Assembly: GCF_002899945.2 (NCBI RefSeq)
Contig: NZ_PPEG02000004.1
Span: forward strand, 484,083 to 548,082
Length of the DNA stretch: 64,000 bases
From: Chryseobacterium viscerum
Lineage (GTDB): Bacteria > Bacteroidota > Bacteroidia > Flavobacteriales > Weeksellaceae
Reading direction: 5' to 3'
The translations under genes and the position numbers were made by a program. A model generated the notes under the pieces. It was not told the origin of the DNA. It ran no database searches and saw nothing but the letters and a program-made list of their open reading frames with translations. This document shows, piece after piece, positions 50,610 to 60,468 of the stretch (the first letter of the stretch is position 1; the number at the start of each line of letters is the position of its first letter).

Positions 50610-52508
50610 ATGAGTAAAATAATTGGAATTGACTTAGGAACAACCAACTCTTGTGTTGCTGTAATGGAGGGTAAAGACCCTGTTGTTATTCCTAACGCAG
50701 AAGGTAAGAGAACTACTCCTTCTATTGTAGCTTTTACAGAAGACGGAGAAAGAAAAGTAGGTGATCCTGCAAAAAGACAGGCTGTAACGAATCCAACAAA
50801 AACTGTTTACTCTATCAAAAGATTTATCGGAACGCACTTTAAAGATGATGCTTCTGAAGTTTCAAGAGTACCTTATAAAGTGGTTTCAGGACCTAATGAT
50901 ACTGTAAAAGTAAAAATCGACGATAGAGAATATACACCACAGGAAATCTCTGCAATGACTCTTCAGAAAATGAAGAAAACTGCTGAAGATTATCTTGGAC
51001 AAGAAGTAACAAGAGCGGTAATTACTGTTCCTGCATACTTCAACGATGCACAAAGACAAGCGACTAAAGAAGCTGGAGAAATTGCAGGTCTTAAAGTAGA
51101 AAGAATTATCAACGAACCTACAGCTGCGGCATTAGCTTATGGTCTTGATAAGAGCCATAAAGATCAGAAAATCGCAGTATATGACCTTGGAGGTGGTACT
51201 TTCGATATCTCTATCCTTGATTTAGGAGATGGTGTATTTGAAGTATTGTCTACAAACGGTGATACACACTTAGGTGGTGATGACTTTGATGATGTGATCA
51301 TCAACTGGATGGCTGATGAGTTCAAAGCTGAAGAAGGTGTAGATTTAAAAGCTGACGCTATTGCTCTTCAAAGATTGAAAGAAGCTGCTGAAAAAGCTAA
51401 AATCGAATTATCATCTTCTGCTCAGACTGAGATCAACTTACCTTATATCACTGCTACGGCTACAGGTCCTAAGCACTTAGTAAAATCTTTAACGAAAGCT
51501 AAGTTCGAGCAATTATCTGCTGATCTTGTAAGAAGATCTATGGAGCCGGTTGCTAAAGCATTAAAAGATGCTGGTTTATCAACTTCTGATATCGATGAGG
51601 TAATCTTGGTAGGAGGTTCTACAAGAATCCCAATTATCCAGGAAGAAGTAGAAAAATTCTTCGGTAAGAAACCATCTAAAGGAGTTAACCCGGATGAGGT
51701 TGTAGCTATTGGTGCAGCAATTCAGGGAGGTGTATTGACAGGTGATGTAAAAGATGTATTATTACTTGACGTTACTCCACTTTCTCTAGGTATCGAAACA
51801 ATGGGGTCTGTATTCACGAAATTAATTGAAGCGAACACGACTATCCCAACTAAAAAATCTGAGGTATTCTCTACAGCGTCTGACAATCAGCCAGCGGTAA
51901 GCATCAGAGTAGGACAGGGTGAAAGATCAATGTTCAACGATAACAAGGAAATCGGTAGATTCGATCTTCAGGATATTCCACCAGCACCAAGAGGAGTTCC
52001 TCAAATTGAAGTAACTTTCGATATTGATGCGAATGGTATTCTAAGTGTATCTGCTAAAGATAAAGGAACTGGTAAAGAGCAGACGATCAAAATCCAGGCT
52101 TCTTCTGGTCTTTCTGACGAAGAAATCGAAAGAATGAAGAAAGAAGCTCAGGAAAACTCTGCAGCGGATGCTAAGAAAAAAGAAGAAGTTGAAGTCTTCA
52201 ACAAAGCAGACGGATTGATCTTCCAGACTGAAAAGCAATTGAAAGAATTCGGTGAAAAACTTTCTGCTGACAAAAAAGCAGCAATCGAAGCAGCTCACGC
52301 AGAATTAAAAACTGCTTTCGAAGCTAAAAATGCTGATGACGTAAAAGCTAAAACTGAAGCGTTAGATGCAGCATGGATGGCAGCTTCTGAAGAATTATAT
52401 GCAGCTGGTCAACAGCCAGGTGCTGATGCAGGTGCAGGAGCTCAGAACGCTGGTGGAAACGCTGGTGCTGAAGATGTACAGGATGCAGACTTCGAAGAAG
52501 TAAAATAA
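50610..52508 (+). CDS. dnaK: Molecular chaperone DnaK (Hsp70)
   Basis: This 632-residue protein has the ATPase start [17 protein letters not shown], the signatures [18 protein letters not shown] and [20 protein letters not shown], the linker [18 protein letters not shown], a substrate-binding domain and an alpha lid. The tail is Gly/Ala/Gln-rich and ends [10 protein letters not shown]. It folds and refolds proteins with DnaJ and GrpE, but neither gene is adjacent. Followed by a strong terminator. Confidence 0.98.
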   Translation: MSKIIGIDLGTTNSCVAVMEGKDPVVIPNAEGKRTTPSIVAFTEDGERKVGDPAKRQAVTNPTKTVYSIKRFIGTHFKDDASEVSRVPYKVVSGPNDTVKVKIDDREYTPQEISAMTLQKMKKTAEDYLGQEVTRAVITVPAYFNDAQRQATKEAGEIAGLKVERIINEPTAAALAYGLDKSHKDQKIAVYDLGGGTFDISILDLGDGVFEVLSTNGDTHLGGDDFDDVIINWMADEFKAEEGVDLKADAIALQRLKEAAEKAKIELSSSAQTEINLPYITATATGPKHLVKSLTKAKFEQLSADLVRRSMEPVAKALKDAGLSTSDIDEVILVGGSTRIPIIQEEVEKFFGKKPSKGVNPDEVVAIGAAIQGGVLTGDVKDVLLLDVTPLSLGIETMGSVFTKLIEANTTIPTKKSEVFSTASDNQPAVSIRVGQGERSMFNDNKEIGRFDLQDIPPAPRGVPQIEVTFDIDANGILSVSAKDKGTGKEQTIKIQASSGLSDEEIERMKKEAQENSAADAKKKEEVEVFNKADGLIFQTEKQLKEFGEKLSADKKAAIEAAHAELKTAFEAKNADDVKAKTEALDAAWMAASEELYAAGQQPGADAGAGAQNAGGNAGAEDVQDADFEEVK

Positions 52509-52540
52509 TTATTGATTAATTTCAGTTATAAATAGAAAAA

Positions 52541-52568
52541 ACGGCAAACATTGTTTGCCGTTTTTTTT
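52541..52568 (+). terminator. Rho-independent terminator of dnaK
   Basis: ACGGCAAAC/GTTTGCCGT around a 3-nt loop with an eight-T tail. Confidence 0.92.
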
Positions 52569-52596
52569 ATTCCTAATCCTATTACAAAATTCAACA

Positions 52597-52645
52597 TTTA
52601 AGCCATGTTTGTGTTGACGATTTTAAGCCATGTCTTCGTTAAGCT
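52597..52645 (+). repeat. Two direct copies of a 24-nt sequence
   Basis: TTTAAGCCATGTTTGTGTTG is followed by TTTTAAGCCATGTCTTCGTT at a spacing of about 25 nt, between dnaK and the next gene. It may be a decayed duplication or a binding-site pair. Confidence 0.4.
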
Positions 52646-52765
52646 GAAAAATTTTATATGATAGTGAAAGGAGAGGAATAAGCTACTTTCATTATTTTTT
52701 TTGATGATAAAGAGTTGGCTTGTTTTATGCTATATTCACCAAGTTAATTAAAAAAAAATGACAAT

Positions 52766-53098
52766 ATGAAAAAGAAATTATTTAGCTTATTAGCTTTTGG
52801 ATTATTTGCAATAGCTATTAATGCTCAGGAAACTGTAAAAAAGGATGCCAAAAATGTAGGTAATGCCATTCAGAAAGGAGCAAAGGCAACAGAGAAAGGA
52901 GTGAAAAATGGTGCAGAATGGGTTGGAGATAAAACTCGAAAAGGGGCAAAAGCTACAAAAAAGGGTGTTAAGAACAGCACAAAATGGGTTGGGAAAACCG
53001 CTACCAAAGGTGCAAAAAGTGTTAAGAATGTTGCTGTAAAAGGAGCAGATGCAGTTTCAGATGGTTATAAAGATGTAAAAGCAGATTTAAAAAAATAA
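52766..53098 (+). CDS. Secreted Lys-rich protein of 22-residue repeats (LEA-like)
   Basis: This 110-residue protein has a signal peptide (cleavage near NA-Q21) and then three consecutive 22-residue repeats at 37-58, 59-80 and 81-102, each starting KGAK and containing a KGVKN or VKN block; the first two have WVG. A 22-residue period is two 11-mers, the periodicity of LEA group 3 and apolipoprotein-type amphipathic helices. Net charge is strongly positive. Likely exported, and may bind membranes or polyanions; no named family. It follows dnaK after its terminator, so it is a separate transcript. Confidence 0.75.
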   Translation: MKKKLFSLLAFGLFAIAINAQETVKKDAKNVGNAIQKGAKATEKGVKNGAEWVGDKTRKGAKATKKGVKNSTKWVGKTATKGAKSVKNVAVKGADAVSDGYKDVKADLKK

Positions 53099-53116
53099 TT
53101 CTTCTGAAGAATAAAA

Positions 53117-53148
53117 AAAACGACTCTAATAATAGGAGTCGTTTTTTT
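53117..53148 (+). terminator. Rho-independent terminator
   Basis: AAAACGACTC pairs with GAGTCGTTTT across a 9-nt loop, followed by T. Confidence 0.88.
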
Positions 53149-53547
53149 ATTAATATGATTTGGATTGAAAATACACTTAGCTTGATTTTTATGATCAAGA
53201 GCCATTTACTACAAATGGGACAATAAAATGTTTTTGGGAACATCTTTACCCATAAAAAAGTCTAGTATTTTTTAATATTAAACAGAATTATAGTACTCAT
53301 TCAGATTAAATAAAGCCACTTTCAAACCATAGAAGGTGGCTTTTATTTATTGTTTTTTCTAGAATATATTTTAGGAAGAAAAGTTAAGTTTATTAATTGT
53401 AGTAAGCCTTAGTAGGAACTATTAAGGATGATTTACTTTGTTATTTTATTCTTTATGTGGGGATTTATGTGTAAATATTCTTTTATTTTAAGTTAAAATA
53501 ACTTTAATTATTTCATAGATCTACTTTTTATTTAGAATAATTATAAT
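53149..53547. other. Intergenic region before the DUF4876 operon
   Basis: About 400 nt with no recognisable gene. A second terminator-like hairpin (AAAGCCAC/GTGGCTTT plus T run) lies at 53312-53346 without a gene in front, so a small RNA from 53150-53340 is possible but unsupported. The rest is AT-rich promoter sequence. Confidence 0.45.
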
Positions 53548-53555
53548 TAATTTTG
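53548..53555 (+). promoter_or_regulatory. -7 promoter box of the receptor-DUF4876-DUF6850-peroxidase operon
   Basis: TAATTTTG matches TAnnTTTG, 19 nt before the GTG start at 53575. I see no Fur-like palindrome next to it. Confidence 0.5.
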
Positions 53556-53574
53556 CCGTCTAAATATTTTAAGG

Positions 53575-56298
53575 GTGAAAGTATCGTTATTAGTTGGTGC
53601 TGTTTTTTTAACAGCAGGCGGATTCTTGTCTGCTCAAAAAGTAGAATTTTATCATAATGGAGAGCTTAAAAGGGGAACAGTAATCAATAATGATTCACCC
53701 GTAAAGTGTAAGCAAATATTCGTAGAAAACTTTAAAATGTCTATTAAAGGAGAATGTGAGCTAATTTTTCGGAATGAAAAAAATAAAAAAGAAAAGATCA
53801 TCTTAAAAGAAGGAGAAGAACTAAACTTGAAAATCCTTCCCGATAAAGTAATTCCTTTAGGAACATCAGAAATCAGAATCGAAGGCGTACAGCTTACCGC
53901 AAGAAAAAAACAGTTCTCAGAAATTTCCATTCAGCAGGAAGCCCTTCAGAATCTACAATCTTTCTCTCTTGGAGATGTGTTGCAGCAATTACCTGGTCAA
54001 TATGTACAACAGTTTGACAATACCCAGTTTAAAAATATCGTTTTCAGAACAGCTAGTGGTCCTTCTGTTACCAGTTCAGGAAATATTCCCGGTGGTGATG
54101 ATTTTGGGAACAGGGCATTTGGAGTACAGTTGATGGTCAACGATATTGCCTTATCTAACAACGAAAATATGCAGAGCTATGATTCTGCAAACAGCGGTCC
54201 TTTTGGAATAAGTTTTAATACTACAACCAATGGAGGAAACTTAACACCAAGCCAACCGAATTACGGGGTTGATTTAAGAGAAATACCAACAGAGAATATC
54301 GAAAGTATTGAAGTAATACAGGGGGTTCCGGATGCTAAATACGGAGATTTAACTTCAGGGCTTATTAAAGTAACAACCATTGCCAGGGCTTCACCGCTTC
54401 GTTTGGATGCCTCTCTTAGAGAAGGAACTTATCAGGTCGGGGTTACAAAAGGTTTTAAGCTTAAAAATAACAATGCGCTGAATGTGTCTTTAGATTACAT
54501 GAATTCACTTTCTGATCCAAGAACCAGCCTGGTGGGGTACGACAGAACGAATGTTAATTTGCTTTGGTCATCAAGAAGCAGTAATGGGTTCAGTAATAAA
54601 CTTTCAGCATCATTTTCTACCAATACCAGTAAAGGAAAGAAAGATCCGGACGATCTTGATGGAATGATCATCAATGTGGATAACAAGAGCTTTTCATTAG
54701 GAAATAACATCAGTTATAATTTTAACCGAAATGGAAGAAAGCCGTTTTTCAGAACGATAAGTGCAGATGTAGGGATCAGTTATTCAACACAGCTTACAGA
54801 GCGCAGATACTGGCTGAACCAAGGTGCCCGTCCTTATGGAAACTCCACGACAGATGGTGTTTATTACGCTCCTTATACACCTCCAAGTTATGAGAATCAG
54901 GCCTTTTCGGATGGAAAGCCTCTTAATATTTTCACTGATCTAAGTGTGAACGGCAGCAAGATGACCGCATCCAAATGGGTTCATATGTACAGCATCGGGA
55001 CGAATTTCAGATATGGGAACAATTTTGGAAAAGGCCGCTACGGAACAGCAGGACAGTTCACAACCCTTAATGCTGCAGGGCAGGGTTCAAATGGAATGAG
55101 AGATTTTAATTATCGTGATAATGTTTTTGCCACCAAGCAGTATGCATTTTATATTCAGGATAATATTACGAAAGCTTTTGCCAATAAACATATCTTAAGA
55201 ACGAATTTGGGACTTCGTTACGATCTGCAGAATTCATATTCAACCTATTCACCAAGGGTTAATACCTCATATCAGATGGGGAAATTTTCTGTGAGAGGAG
55301 GTTTTGGACTGACTTCTAAAGCTCCTTCACTGAATCAGATCTATACCGCACCAAGATATTTTGACTTCCTTCTTGGGGATTATCGTTTGCCGGGATATTA
55401 TTCGGCTGCGATTATGCAGACAGTAGTAACTCCGGGGGATAATGCGAATCTGAAACCATCCCGAAGCTGGAAAACTGAAGTAGGAGTTGACTATAGATTT
55501 CCTTTTGCAACCGTGAACCTTACGGCTTATTACAACAGATTATTTGATGGATTTACTACAGCAAGTGTTCATAAAATTATGGACAAAGCGAAAGTGAATG
55601 TGAATATATCAGGAACAAACGTACCTACTTTTGAAATTGTAGGAACTGAAAAATTTAATTATCTCCAGAATCGCATTGTTAACGGATATTCATCAGTGGA
55701 TAAAGGACTGGAGCTGATGGCAAGTTTCAAAAAGATAGAAGCCTTAAATCTTGTAATTGGTTTCAATGCCAGTTATGTAGAAACTTCCGGTCAAAAAGAT
55801 GAAGGACTTTACAAAATAAGTGCTCCTACTATTAAGGATAAAGATTACGAATACGGAATTTATAACGATAGCAAAAACAAAAGTTCTATGGCCAGAGCAA
55901 GTTTCAGTTTTGATTATCACCTGGCTTCATCAGGGTTGATCATTGGTCTTAGAACAGATCATTTCCTTTCAGACAGAAAATTGAACGGTGCCAACGATAT
56001 TTATCCAATTGGGTATATCAAACACGATGGAGAATTACAGATGATTCCGGAAAATGACCGTACTAATCAAAAATATCAGGGACTGTTTCTGAAGCCTTCC
56101 GATGAAAAACTTTCTGGTTTATATAACAAAACCCTGCATAATGTTCATTTAAGGGTAACCAAGGATTTCTTAAGTGGATTCAGAATATCAATCTATGTAA
56201 GTAATGTTTTCAATTTAAAAGCATATGACGAAAGAGGAAGTGTCTACAGCAACTTTACTTCTACTTCATTTGGAGGAAATATTTCATACAGATTTTAA
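53575..56298 (+). CDS. TonB-dependent receptor (GTG start)
   Basis: This 907-residue protein has a signal peptide MKVSLLVGAVFLTAGGFLSA that starts at a GTG; no ATG exists upstream in frame near the promoter. It is followed by an unusual N-terminal 80 residues, a plug (about 100-275: EIRIEGVQLTARKKQFSEIS, SLGDVLQQLPGQYVQQF, IPTENIESIEVIQGVPDAKYGD) and a barrel ending FTSTSFGGNISYRF. It has no SusD. First gene of a four-gene operon; the DUF4876 gene starts 27 nt later. Confidence 0.9.
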   Translation: MKVSLLVGAVFLTAGGFLSAQKVEFYHNGELKRGTVINNDSPVKCKQIFVENFKMSIKGECELIFRNEKNKKEKIILKEGEELNLKILPDKVIPLGTSEIRIEGVQLTARKKQFSEISIQQEALQNLQSFSLGDVLQQLPGQYVQQFDNTQFKNIVFRTASGPSVTSSGNIPGGDDFGNRAFGVQLMVNDIALSNNENMQSYDSANSGPFGISFNTTTNGGNLTPSQPNYGVDLREIPTENIESIEVIQGVPDAKYGDLTSGLIKVTTIARASPLRLDASLREGTYQVGVTKGFKLKNNNALNVSLDYMNSLSDPRTSLVGYDRTNVNLLWSSRSSNGFSNKLSASFSTNTSKGKKDPDDLDGMIINVDNKSFSLGNNISYNFNRNGRKPFFRTISADVGISYSTQLTERRYWLNQGARPYGNSTTDGVYYAPYTPPSYENQAFSDGKPLNIFTDLSVNGSKMTASKWVHMYSIGTNFRYGNNFGKGRYGTAGQFTTLNAAGQGSNGMRDFNYRDNVFATKQYAFYIQDNITKAFANKHILRTNLGLRYDLQNSYSTYSPRVNTSYQMGKFSVRGGFGLTSKAPSLNQIYTAPRYFDFLLGDYRLPGYYSAAIMQTVVTPGDNANLKPSRSWKTEVGVDYRFPFATVNLTAYYNRLFDGFTTASVHKIMDKAKVNVNISGTNVPTFEIVGTEKFNYLQNRIVNGYSSVDKGLELMASFKKIEALNLVIGFNASYVETSGQKDEGLYKISAPTIKDKDYEYGIYNDSKNKSSMARASFSFDYHLASSGLIIGLRTDHFLSDRKLNGANDIYPIGYIKHDGELQMIPENDRTNQKYQGLFLKPSDEKLSGLYNKTLHNVHLRVTKDFLSGFRISIYVSNVFNLKAYDERGSVYSNFTSTSFGGNISYRF

Positions 56299-56324
56299 TA
56301 CTATTAAAAATAAACTTGAACATA

Positions 56325-57674
56325 ATGAAACGATTAATACTATTACTAATAATTCCCATCCTTGCACTTATAGGGTGTAACAGAGATGATGATTTTGGGA
56401 AAAATAACGAGATCAAGCCTGTTCCGTTTACAGTAAACATCAAATATGATGCTTCAAAATACCCATCTGTTGCCGATAAAGGAGTTGCGAATGTAACCGT
56501 TATCCTGAAGAATTCAGCAACAGAAGATAAGATTATAGGAAAAACAGATGCAAACGGTGATCTGATACTGAATGCTGTTTTACCTGGAAATTATAGTATT
56601 CAGGCTGAACTGCAATTGAAGCAGAATGAATACGAGCAACAGATCGGAGAAGAAACCAGCTATGAAATTGTACACTTTGGAGGCTTCGATGAGAAAGTAA
56701 CCATTAATGCGAATACTTCTTCAAAATTGGTAAGAATCACGAGCGGAAATCTTGGAGATCTTGTGATTAAACAATATTATTATGCAGGTTCAGATAACAA
56801 ATTAGGAGCTAATTTCAGAGATCAGTTCATTGAAATTCACAACAATTCTGATCAGACTATTTATGCTGATGGTTTATATCTGGTATTTCTGGAAGGTAAT
56901 ATAAATAATAATGTGACCACTTATACCTTGTCTAACGGACAGTATGATTGGAGCAAGACTGCCGGTGGCGGATCTGCTGCCAATACAGATTATGTATATT
57001 CCAATATACTCATAAAAATACCTGGAAGTGGAAGCCAATATCCTATTTTACCAGGGAAAAGTATCATTGTAGCTCAAACAGCCATTAACCATAAAAAGCC
57101 CTTTGATGATATCAACGGTGTCGGAGTAGCAATACAGGAGCCAGACAGAACGGTAGACCTGAGTCATGCAGATTTTGAAACCTATATGGGAGATTATAAT
57201 ACAAGTATTGGTAAGAAACCATTTGCATGGGATATTCAGAATATTATGGTGCCGGATATGCTGGTGTCTTACTGGAGTATTGCATCCAATGACTTAATTC
57301 TTAATGTAAATTCAATGCTGGGACTAGGAATTCTGAGAGCAACTGATGCAGAAGTGGCAAGTTGGAAAAAAGTGGCAGCGCCTAAAGCGCCTACCGGAAC
57401 TTTATTTCTACAGATTCCAAAGAACTATATCATAGACGGAATAGATATTACAGACAAAGAACAGAAAGCTCCCAAAGACTTCCCTGCAGACATAGATGCC
57501 TCAAGAACTTTCATTGTCAACACAGTAGGACAGGCCGAAGGTACTTTTACAGGACTTTCCGTAATCCGTAAAACAAAAGAGATTATCAATGGACGTGTGG
57601 TACTGCAGGACACCAATAATTCTGCCAATGATTTTGTAACGATTAAAGCAAACCCTCGAGGATATGCACAATAA
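56325..57674 (+). CDS. DUF4876 lipoprotein
   Basis: This 449-residue protein has a lipoprotein signal MKRLILLLIIPILALIGCNR (Cys18), an N-terminal Ig/CNA-like part (GVANVTVILKNSATEDKIIG, TDANGDLILNAVLPGNYSIQ) and then a DUF4876 region beginning LGDLVIKQYYYAGS. This family usually goes with TonB receptors and DUF6850 barrels in Bacteroidota, as here; its role is unknown. I start at the ATG at 56325, where the signal begins, not the TTG at 56316. It overlaps the DUF6850 gene by 11 nt. Confidence 0.85.
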   Translation: MKRLILLLIIPILALIGCNRDDDFGKNNEIKPVPFTVNIKYDASKYPSVADKGVANVTVILKNSATEDKIIGKTDANGDLILNAVLPGNYSIQAELQLKQNEYEQQIGEETSYEIVHFGGFDEKVTINANTSSKLVRITSGNLGDLVIKQYYYAGSDNKLGANFRDQFIEIHNNSDQTIYADGLYLVFLEGNINNNVTTYTLSNGQYDWSKTAGGGSAANTDYVYSNILIKIPGSGSQYPILPGKSIIVAQTAINHKKPFDDINGVGVAIQEPDRTVDLSHADFETYMGDYNTSIGKKPFAWDIQNIMVPDMLVSYWSIASNDLILNVNSMLGLGILRATDAEVASWKKVAAPKAPTGTLFLQIPKNYIIDGIDITDKEQKAPKDFPADIDASRTFIVNTVGQAEGTFTGLSVIRKTKEIINGRVVLQDTNNSANDFVTIKANPRGYAQ

Positions 57675-59256
57675 TAAAAATAAGACGATTAAAGCTTTTC
57701 AATACAGTATATTCGGATTGGCTGTATTAGGCAGTCAGCTCTTTCATGCTCAGGCAACTCAGTTAGATAGTATTAACATCAGTTCTGTAGAAAAGAATAT
57801 CAGGATAAATGATCCTTATATTGCATTTTTCCAGCCTCTGGATTTCTCACGGACAACTTTTCAGTATTCTTCTACAAAACAAAATTTTAAAAGAGTACAG
57901 ACTGCGGGAGAAACGGGAAGCTTTAGTTTCCTGTCTGAAGGTGTTTATAAGTTGAATGATAAAATTGCATTATCTGGAAGGCTTAAAGCAGATAAAACTA
58001 CTGAAGAAGATGTTCCCTATATCCTGAGTGATGAAAGAACTACCCATTCTTCTTTTATTTACAACCCTTCTTATTATTGGGTTTCCCGTGCGGCAAGATG
58101 GCAGAAACAAAGCTATTTTATCAACGGACAGTTTGCTTATAATCCTGTGAAACCAGTAATTCTTCAAGTGGGAGGAGAAGGTGTTTATGCCAAATCTTAC
58201 CGCCAGAATGCAGACCCAAGACCCAAAGTAGATGATTATAAATATAAAGCATTTGCAAAATTAGGATTGAGATGGAAGCAGCACGCTATTTTTGGAAAAC
58301 TGAGCTATGTACATCATTATAAGGGAAATGATATCATGTTTGTGAATATGAAAGGAAATGTACCGGCGAATGACAGTATTTATATCCGTTATAATGAAGG
58401 TTATGGTAATCAGTACATCGGAAATACCCAGTATAAAACCTCCGAATATAAAATGGGAGGGTATATCTGGGGTGGAGAATATGCCTTTAATAATGCCAAT
58501 ACTCATTTTTCTGCCGGATATGATTATAAAAATCTGATTGAACGTTTCTACAGAGTTTTTGAATATCAGGATGCGAACTATAACTGGCAGAAAGACTATA
58601 CAAAATATTCCGGACTGAAAACAGATCTGCATAGCTTCTACCTTAATTTTCTAGGAAATTATAATGGTAAAAAATGGGCTTCTATGGTGACTTATCAGGA
58701 TCAGCAGGATACCAATTACAATTATCCTTTGGAGTACACATCATATCGTTTGGAACAGAAAAATCTCTCCTGGCAGAATAGTGTAGTTTGGTTTAATCAT
58801 AAAAATGAAGCATTTAAGATCCTCTTCGATGCAGCCTATGGAAAAAATCATGTAAAGGATCTGTCGGTGGTAATGGACCGGAAACTTTCTTTTTTCAATT
58901 ACCGCTTGGGAGTAGAAAAAGAATTTGCTTTACAACCTTCCCATAAACTGGCCATTGGTCTTTCACAAAATCTGTATGTACCTTTGGAAAAAGAATTCAA
59001 TTATCAGCCTTATCAAAGTACAAAAGAGAATATCTTTGCAACTAAAATCGCTCAGCCGGACTTTGCCTATGATGCAACGCCTAAAATTGGTCTTAATTTT
59101 AACGCAAGTTATATTTTCGATCAGAACAAAATCAGGTATGAGCTGTTTGGGAGTTTTTCTCAGACATGGCTGATGAACAGTACGTATAAAAATCAAGTAG
59201 ACTACAACGGCAGAGCTAATCATGTTGCCTTGGTAGGACTCAATGTTTATTATTAA
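57664..59256 (+). CDS. DUF6850 outer-membrane beta-barrel protein
   Basis: This 530-residue protein has a signal peptide (cleavage near FHA-Q), then alternating aromatic beta-strand sequence with many Tyr/Trp girdle residues (GGYIWGGEYAFNNANTHFSAG, ASMVTYQDQQDTNYNYPLEY) and a terminal aromatic (ALVGLNVYY), as expected for an outer-membrane barrel. DUF6850 is the partner family of DUF4876. It overlaps the DUF4876 gene by 11 nt and is followed 4 nt later by the peroxidase. Confidence 0.85.
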   Translation: MHNNKNKTIKAFQYSIFGLAVLGSQLFHAQATQLDSINISSVEKNIRINDPYIAFFQPLDFSRTTFQYSSTKQNFKRVQTAGETGSFSFLSEGVYKLNDKIALSGRLKADKTTEEDVPYILSDERTTHSSFIYNPSYYWVSRAARWQKQSYFINGQFAYNPVKPVILQVGGEGVYAKSYRQNADPRPKVDDYKYKAFAKLGLRWKQHAIFGKLSYVHHYKGNDIMFVNMKGNVPANDSIYIRYNEGYGNQYIGNTQYKTSEYKMGGYIWGGEYAFNNANTHFSAGYDYKNLIERFYRVFEYQDANYNWQKDYTKYSGLKTDLHSFYLNFLGNYNGKKWASMVTYQDQQDTNYNYPLEYTSYRLEQKNLSWQNSVVWFNHKNEAFKILFDAAYGKNHVKDLSVVMDRKLSFFNYRLGVEKEFALQPSHKLAIGLSQNLYVPLEKEFNYQPYQSTKENIFATKIAQPDFAYDATPKIGLNFNASYIFDQNKIRYELFGSFSQTWLMNSTYKNQVDYNGRANHVALVGLNVYY

Positions 59257-59260
59257 AAAA

Positions 59261-60403
59261 ATGAAAGACAGATATATCGCTTTTCTGGCAATGGCCGGAA
59301 TGATATCTTTATTAAGTTATACTTCTAATGACCCCACGGGATATTCCGTGGAAGAGCTTCGTACTTTATACAGCAGCGGAGACCAGAGCAAATGGCCGGC
59401 TGCTCACTTATTTGATGAGGCTAAAGAAGGTTTTCAGGATATTGGGCCTTTGTCTAAAATGACCTTTCCTGAAAATAATCCCTATTCCGAAGACAAGATG
59501 GAGCTGGGGAAAATGTTGTTCTTTGATCCAAGATTGTCCAAAAGCGGACAGATTTCATGCGCAAATTGTCACAATCCAGAAATAGGCTGGTCAGACGGAA
59601 GCAGGGTTTCCTTTGGGCACGACAGACAAACGGGAGTCAGAAATGCTCCTACTTTGGTGAATATAGGTTATGCGAAGACCTTCTTCTGGGATGGTCGTTC
59701 GGCAACACTGGAAGAGCAGGTGAAAGCCCCTATCGAAAATCCGGTGGAAATGAATCTTCATATGTCAATGGCGACAAAGAATATCAAGAAGATCAAAGAT
59801 TATAAACCATTCTTTGTAAAAGCTTTCGGAAATGGGGACGTTACAGAAGAGAAAATAGCAAAAGCCATTGCAACATTTGAACGCGCTCTGATAAGTCCAC
59901 CATCGAAGTTTGATAAATTTGTTTCCGGAAAAAAAGACGCTTTAACAGATTCTGAAGTCAACGGACTTCATTTATTCCGTACCAAGGCCAATTGTATCAA
60001 TTGTCATAATACCCCTTATTTTTCTGATCAGAAATTCCATAATCTTGGACTCACGTATTACGGAAGGAAATATGAAGATCTGGGAAGATATATCGTGACT
60101 AAAAAGAATGAAGATGTAGGGAAATTTAAAACTCCTACACTGAGGGAAGTTTCAGAGAATAAACCTTACATGCATAACGGACTTTTCCCTGAACTGGCTA
60201 ATATCGTCATGATGTATAATGCAGGAATGGGCAGAGAAATTCCCAAAGGTGATCAGATCAATGATCCTAAGTTTCCTCACAAATCAGGAATGGTGGAAAA
60301 ACTGAATTTAACCGATGATGAGGTTTTTGATATTGTAGAATTTTTAAAAACCCTGAACAGCTATAAATACAAAATGCGTCCGCCGGAATTACCGAAATCA
60401 TAG
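59261..60403 (+). CDS. Di-heme cytochrome c peroxidase (MauG/CcpA family)
   Basis: This 380-residue exported protein has two CxxCH heme-binding motifs, C100-ANC-H104 and C245-INC-H249, with RNAPTLVNIGYAKTFFWDGRS between, characteristic of the bacterial di-heme peroxidase family. It reduces H2O2 with electrons from cytochrome or quinol in the periplasm; some relatives modify proteins (MauG). A hydrophobic N-terminal segment is present (IAFLAMAGMISLLSY) with no lipobox Cys. I start at the ATG at 59261, 4 nt after the DUF6850 stop. The link to the barrel proteins is unexplained. Confidence 0.92.
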   Translation: MKDRYIAFLAMAGMISLLSYTSNDPTGYSVEELRTLYSSGDQSKWPAAHLFDEAKEGFQDIGPLSKMTFPENNPYSEDKMELGKMLFFDPRLSKSGQISCANCHNPEIGWSDGSRVSFGHDRQTGVRNAPTLVNIGYAKTFFWDGRSATLEEQVKAPIENPVEMNLHMSMATKNIKKIKDYKPFFVKAFGNGDVTEEKIAKAIATFERALISPPSKFDKFVSGKKDALTDSEVNGLHLFRTKANCINCHNTPYFSDQKFHNLGLTYYGRKYEDLGRYIVTKKNEDVGKFKTPTLREVSENKPYMHNGLFPELANIVMMYNAGMGREIPKGDQINDPKFPHKSGMVEKLNLTDDEVFDIVEFLKTLNSYKYKMRPPELPKS

Positions 60404-60428
60404 GCTAGCGGAATAAAATAATAAGTAT

Positions 60429-60468
60429 AAACGCCTCTTTCAAGACAATTGGAAGAGGCGTTTTGTTT
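60429..60468 (+). terminator. Rho-independent terminator
   Basis: AAACGCCTCTT pairs with AAGAGGCGTTT, followed by T-rich sequence, after the peroxidase gene. Confidence 0.85.
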
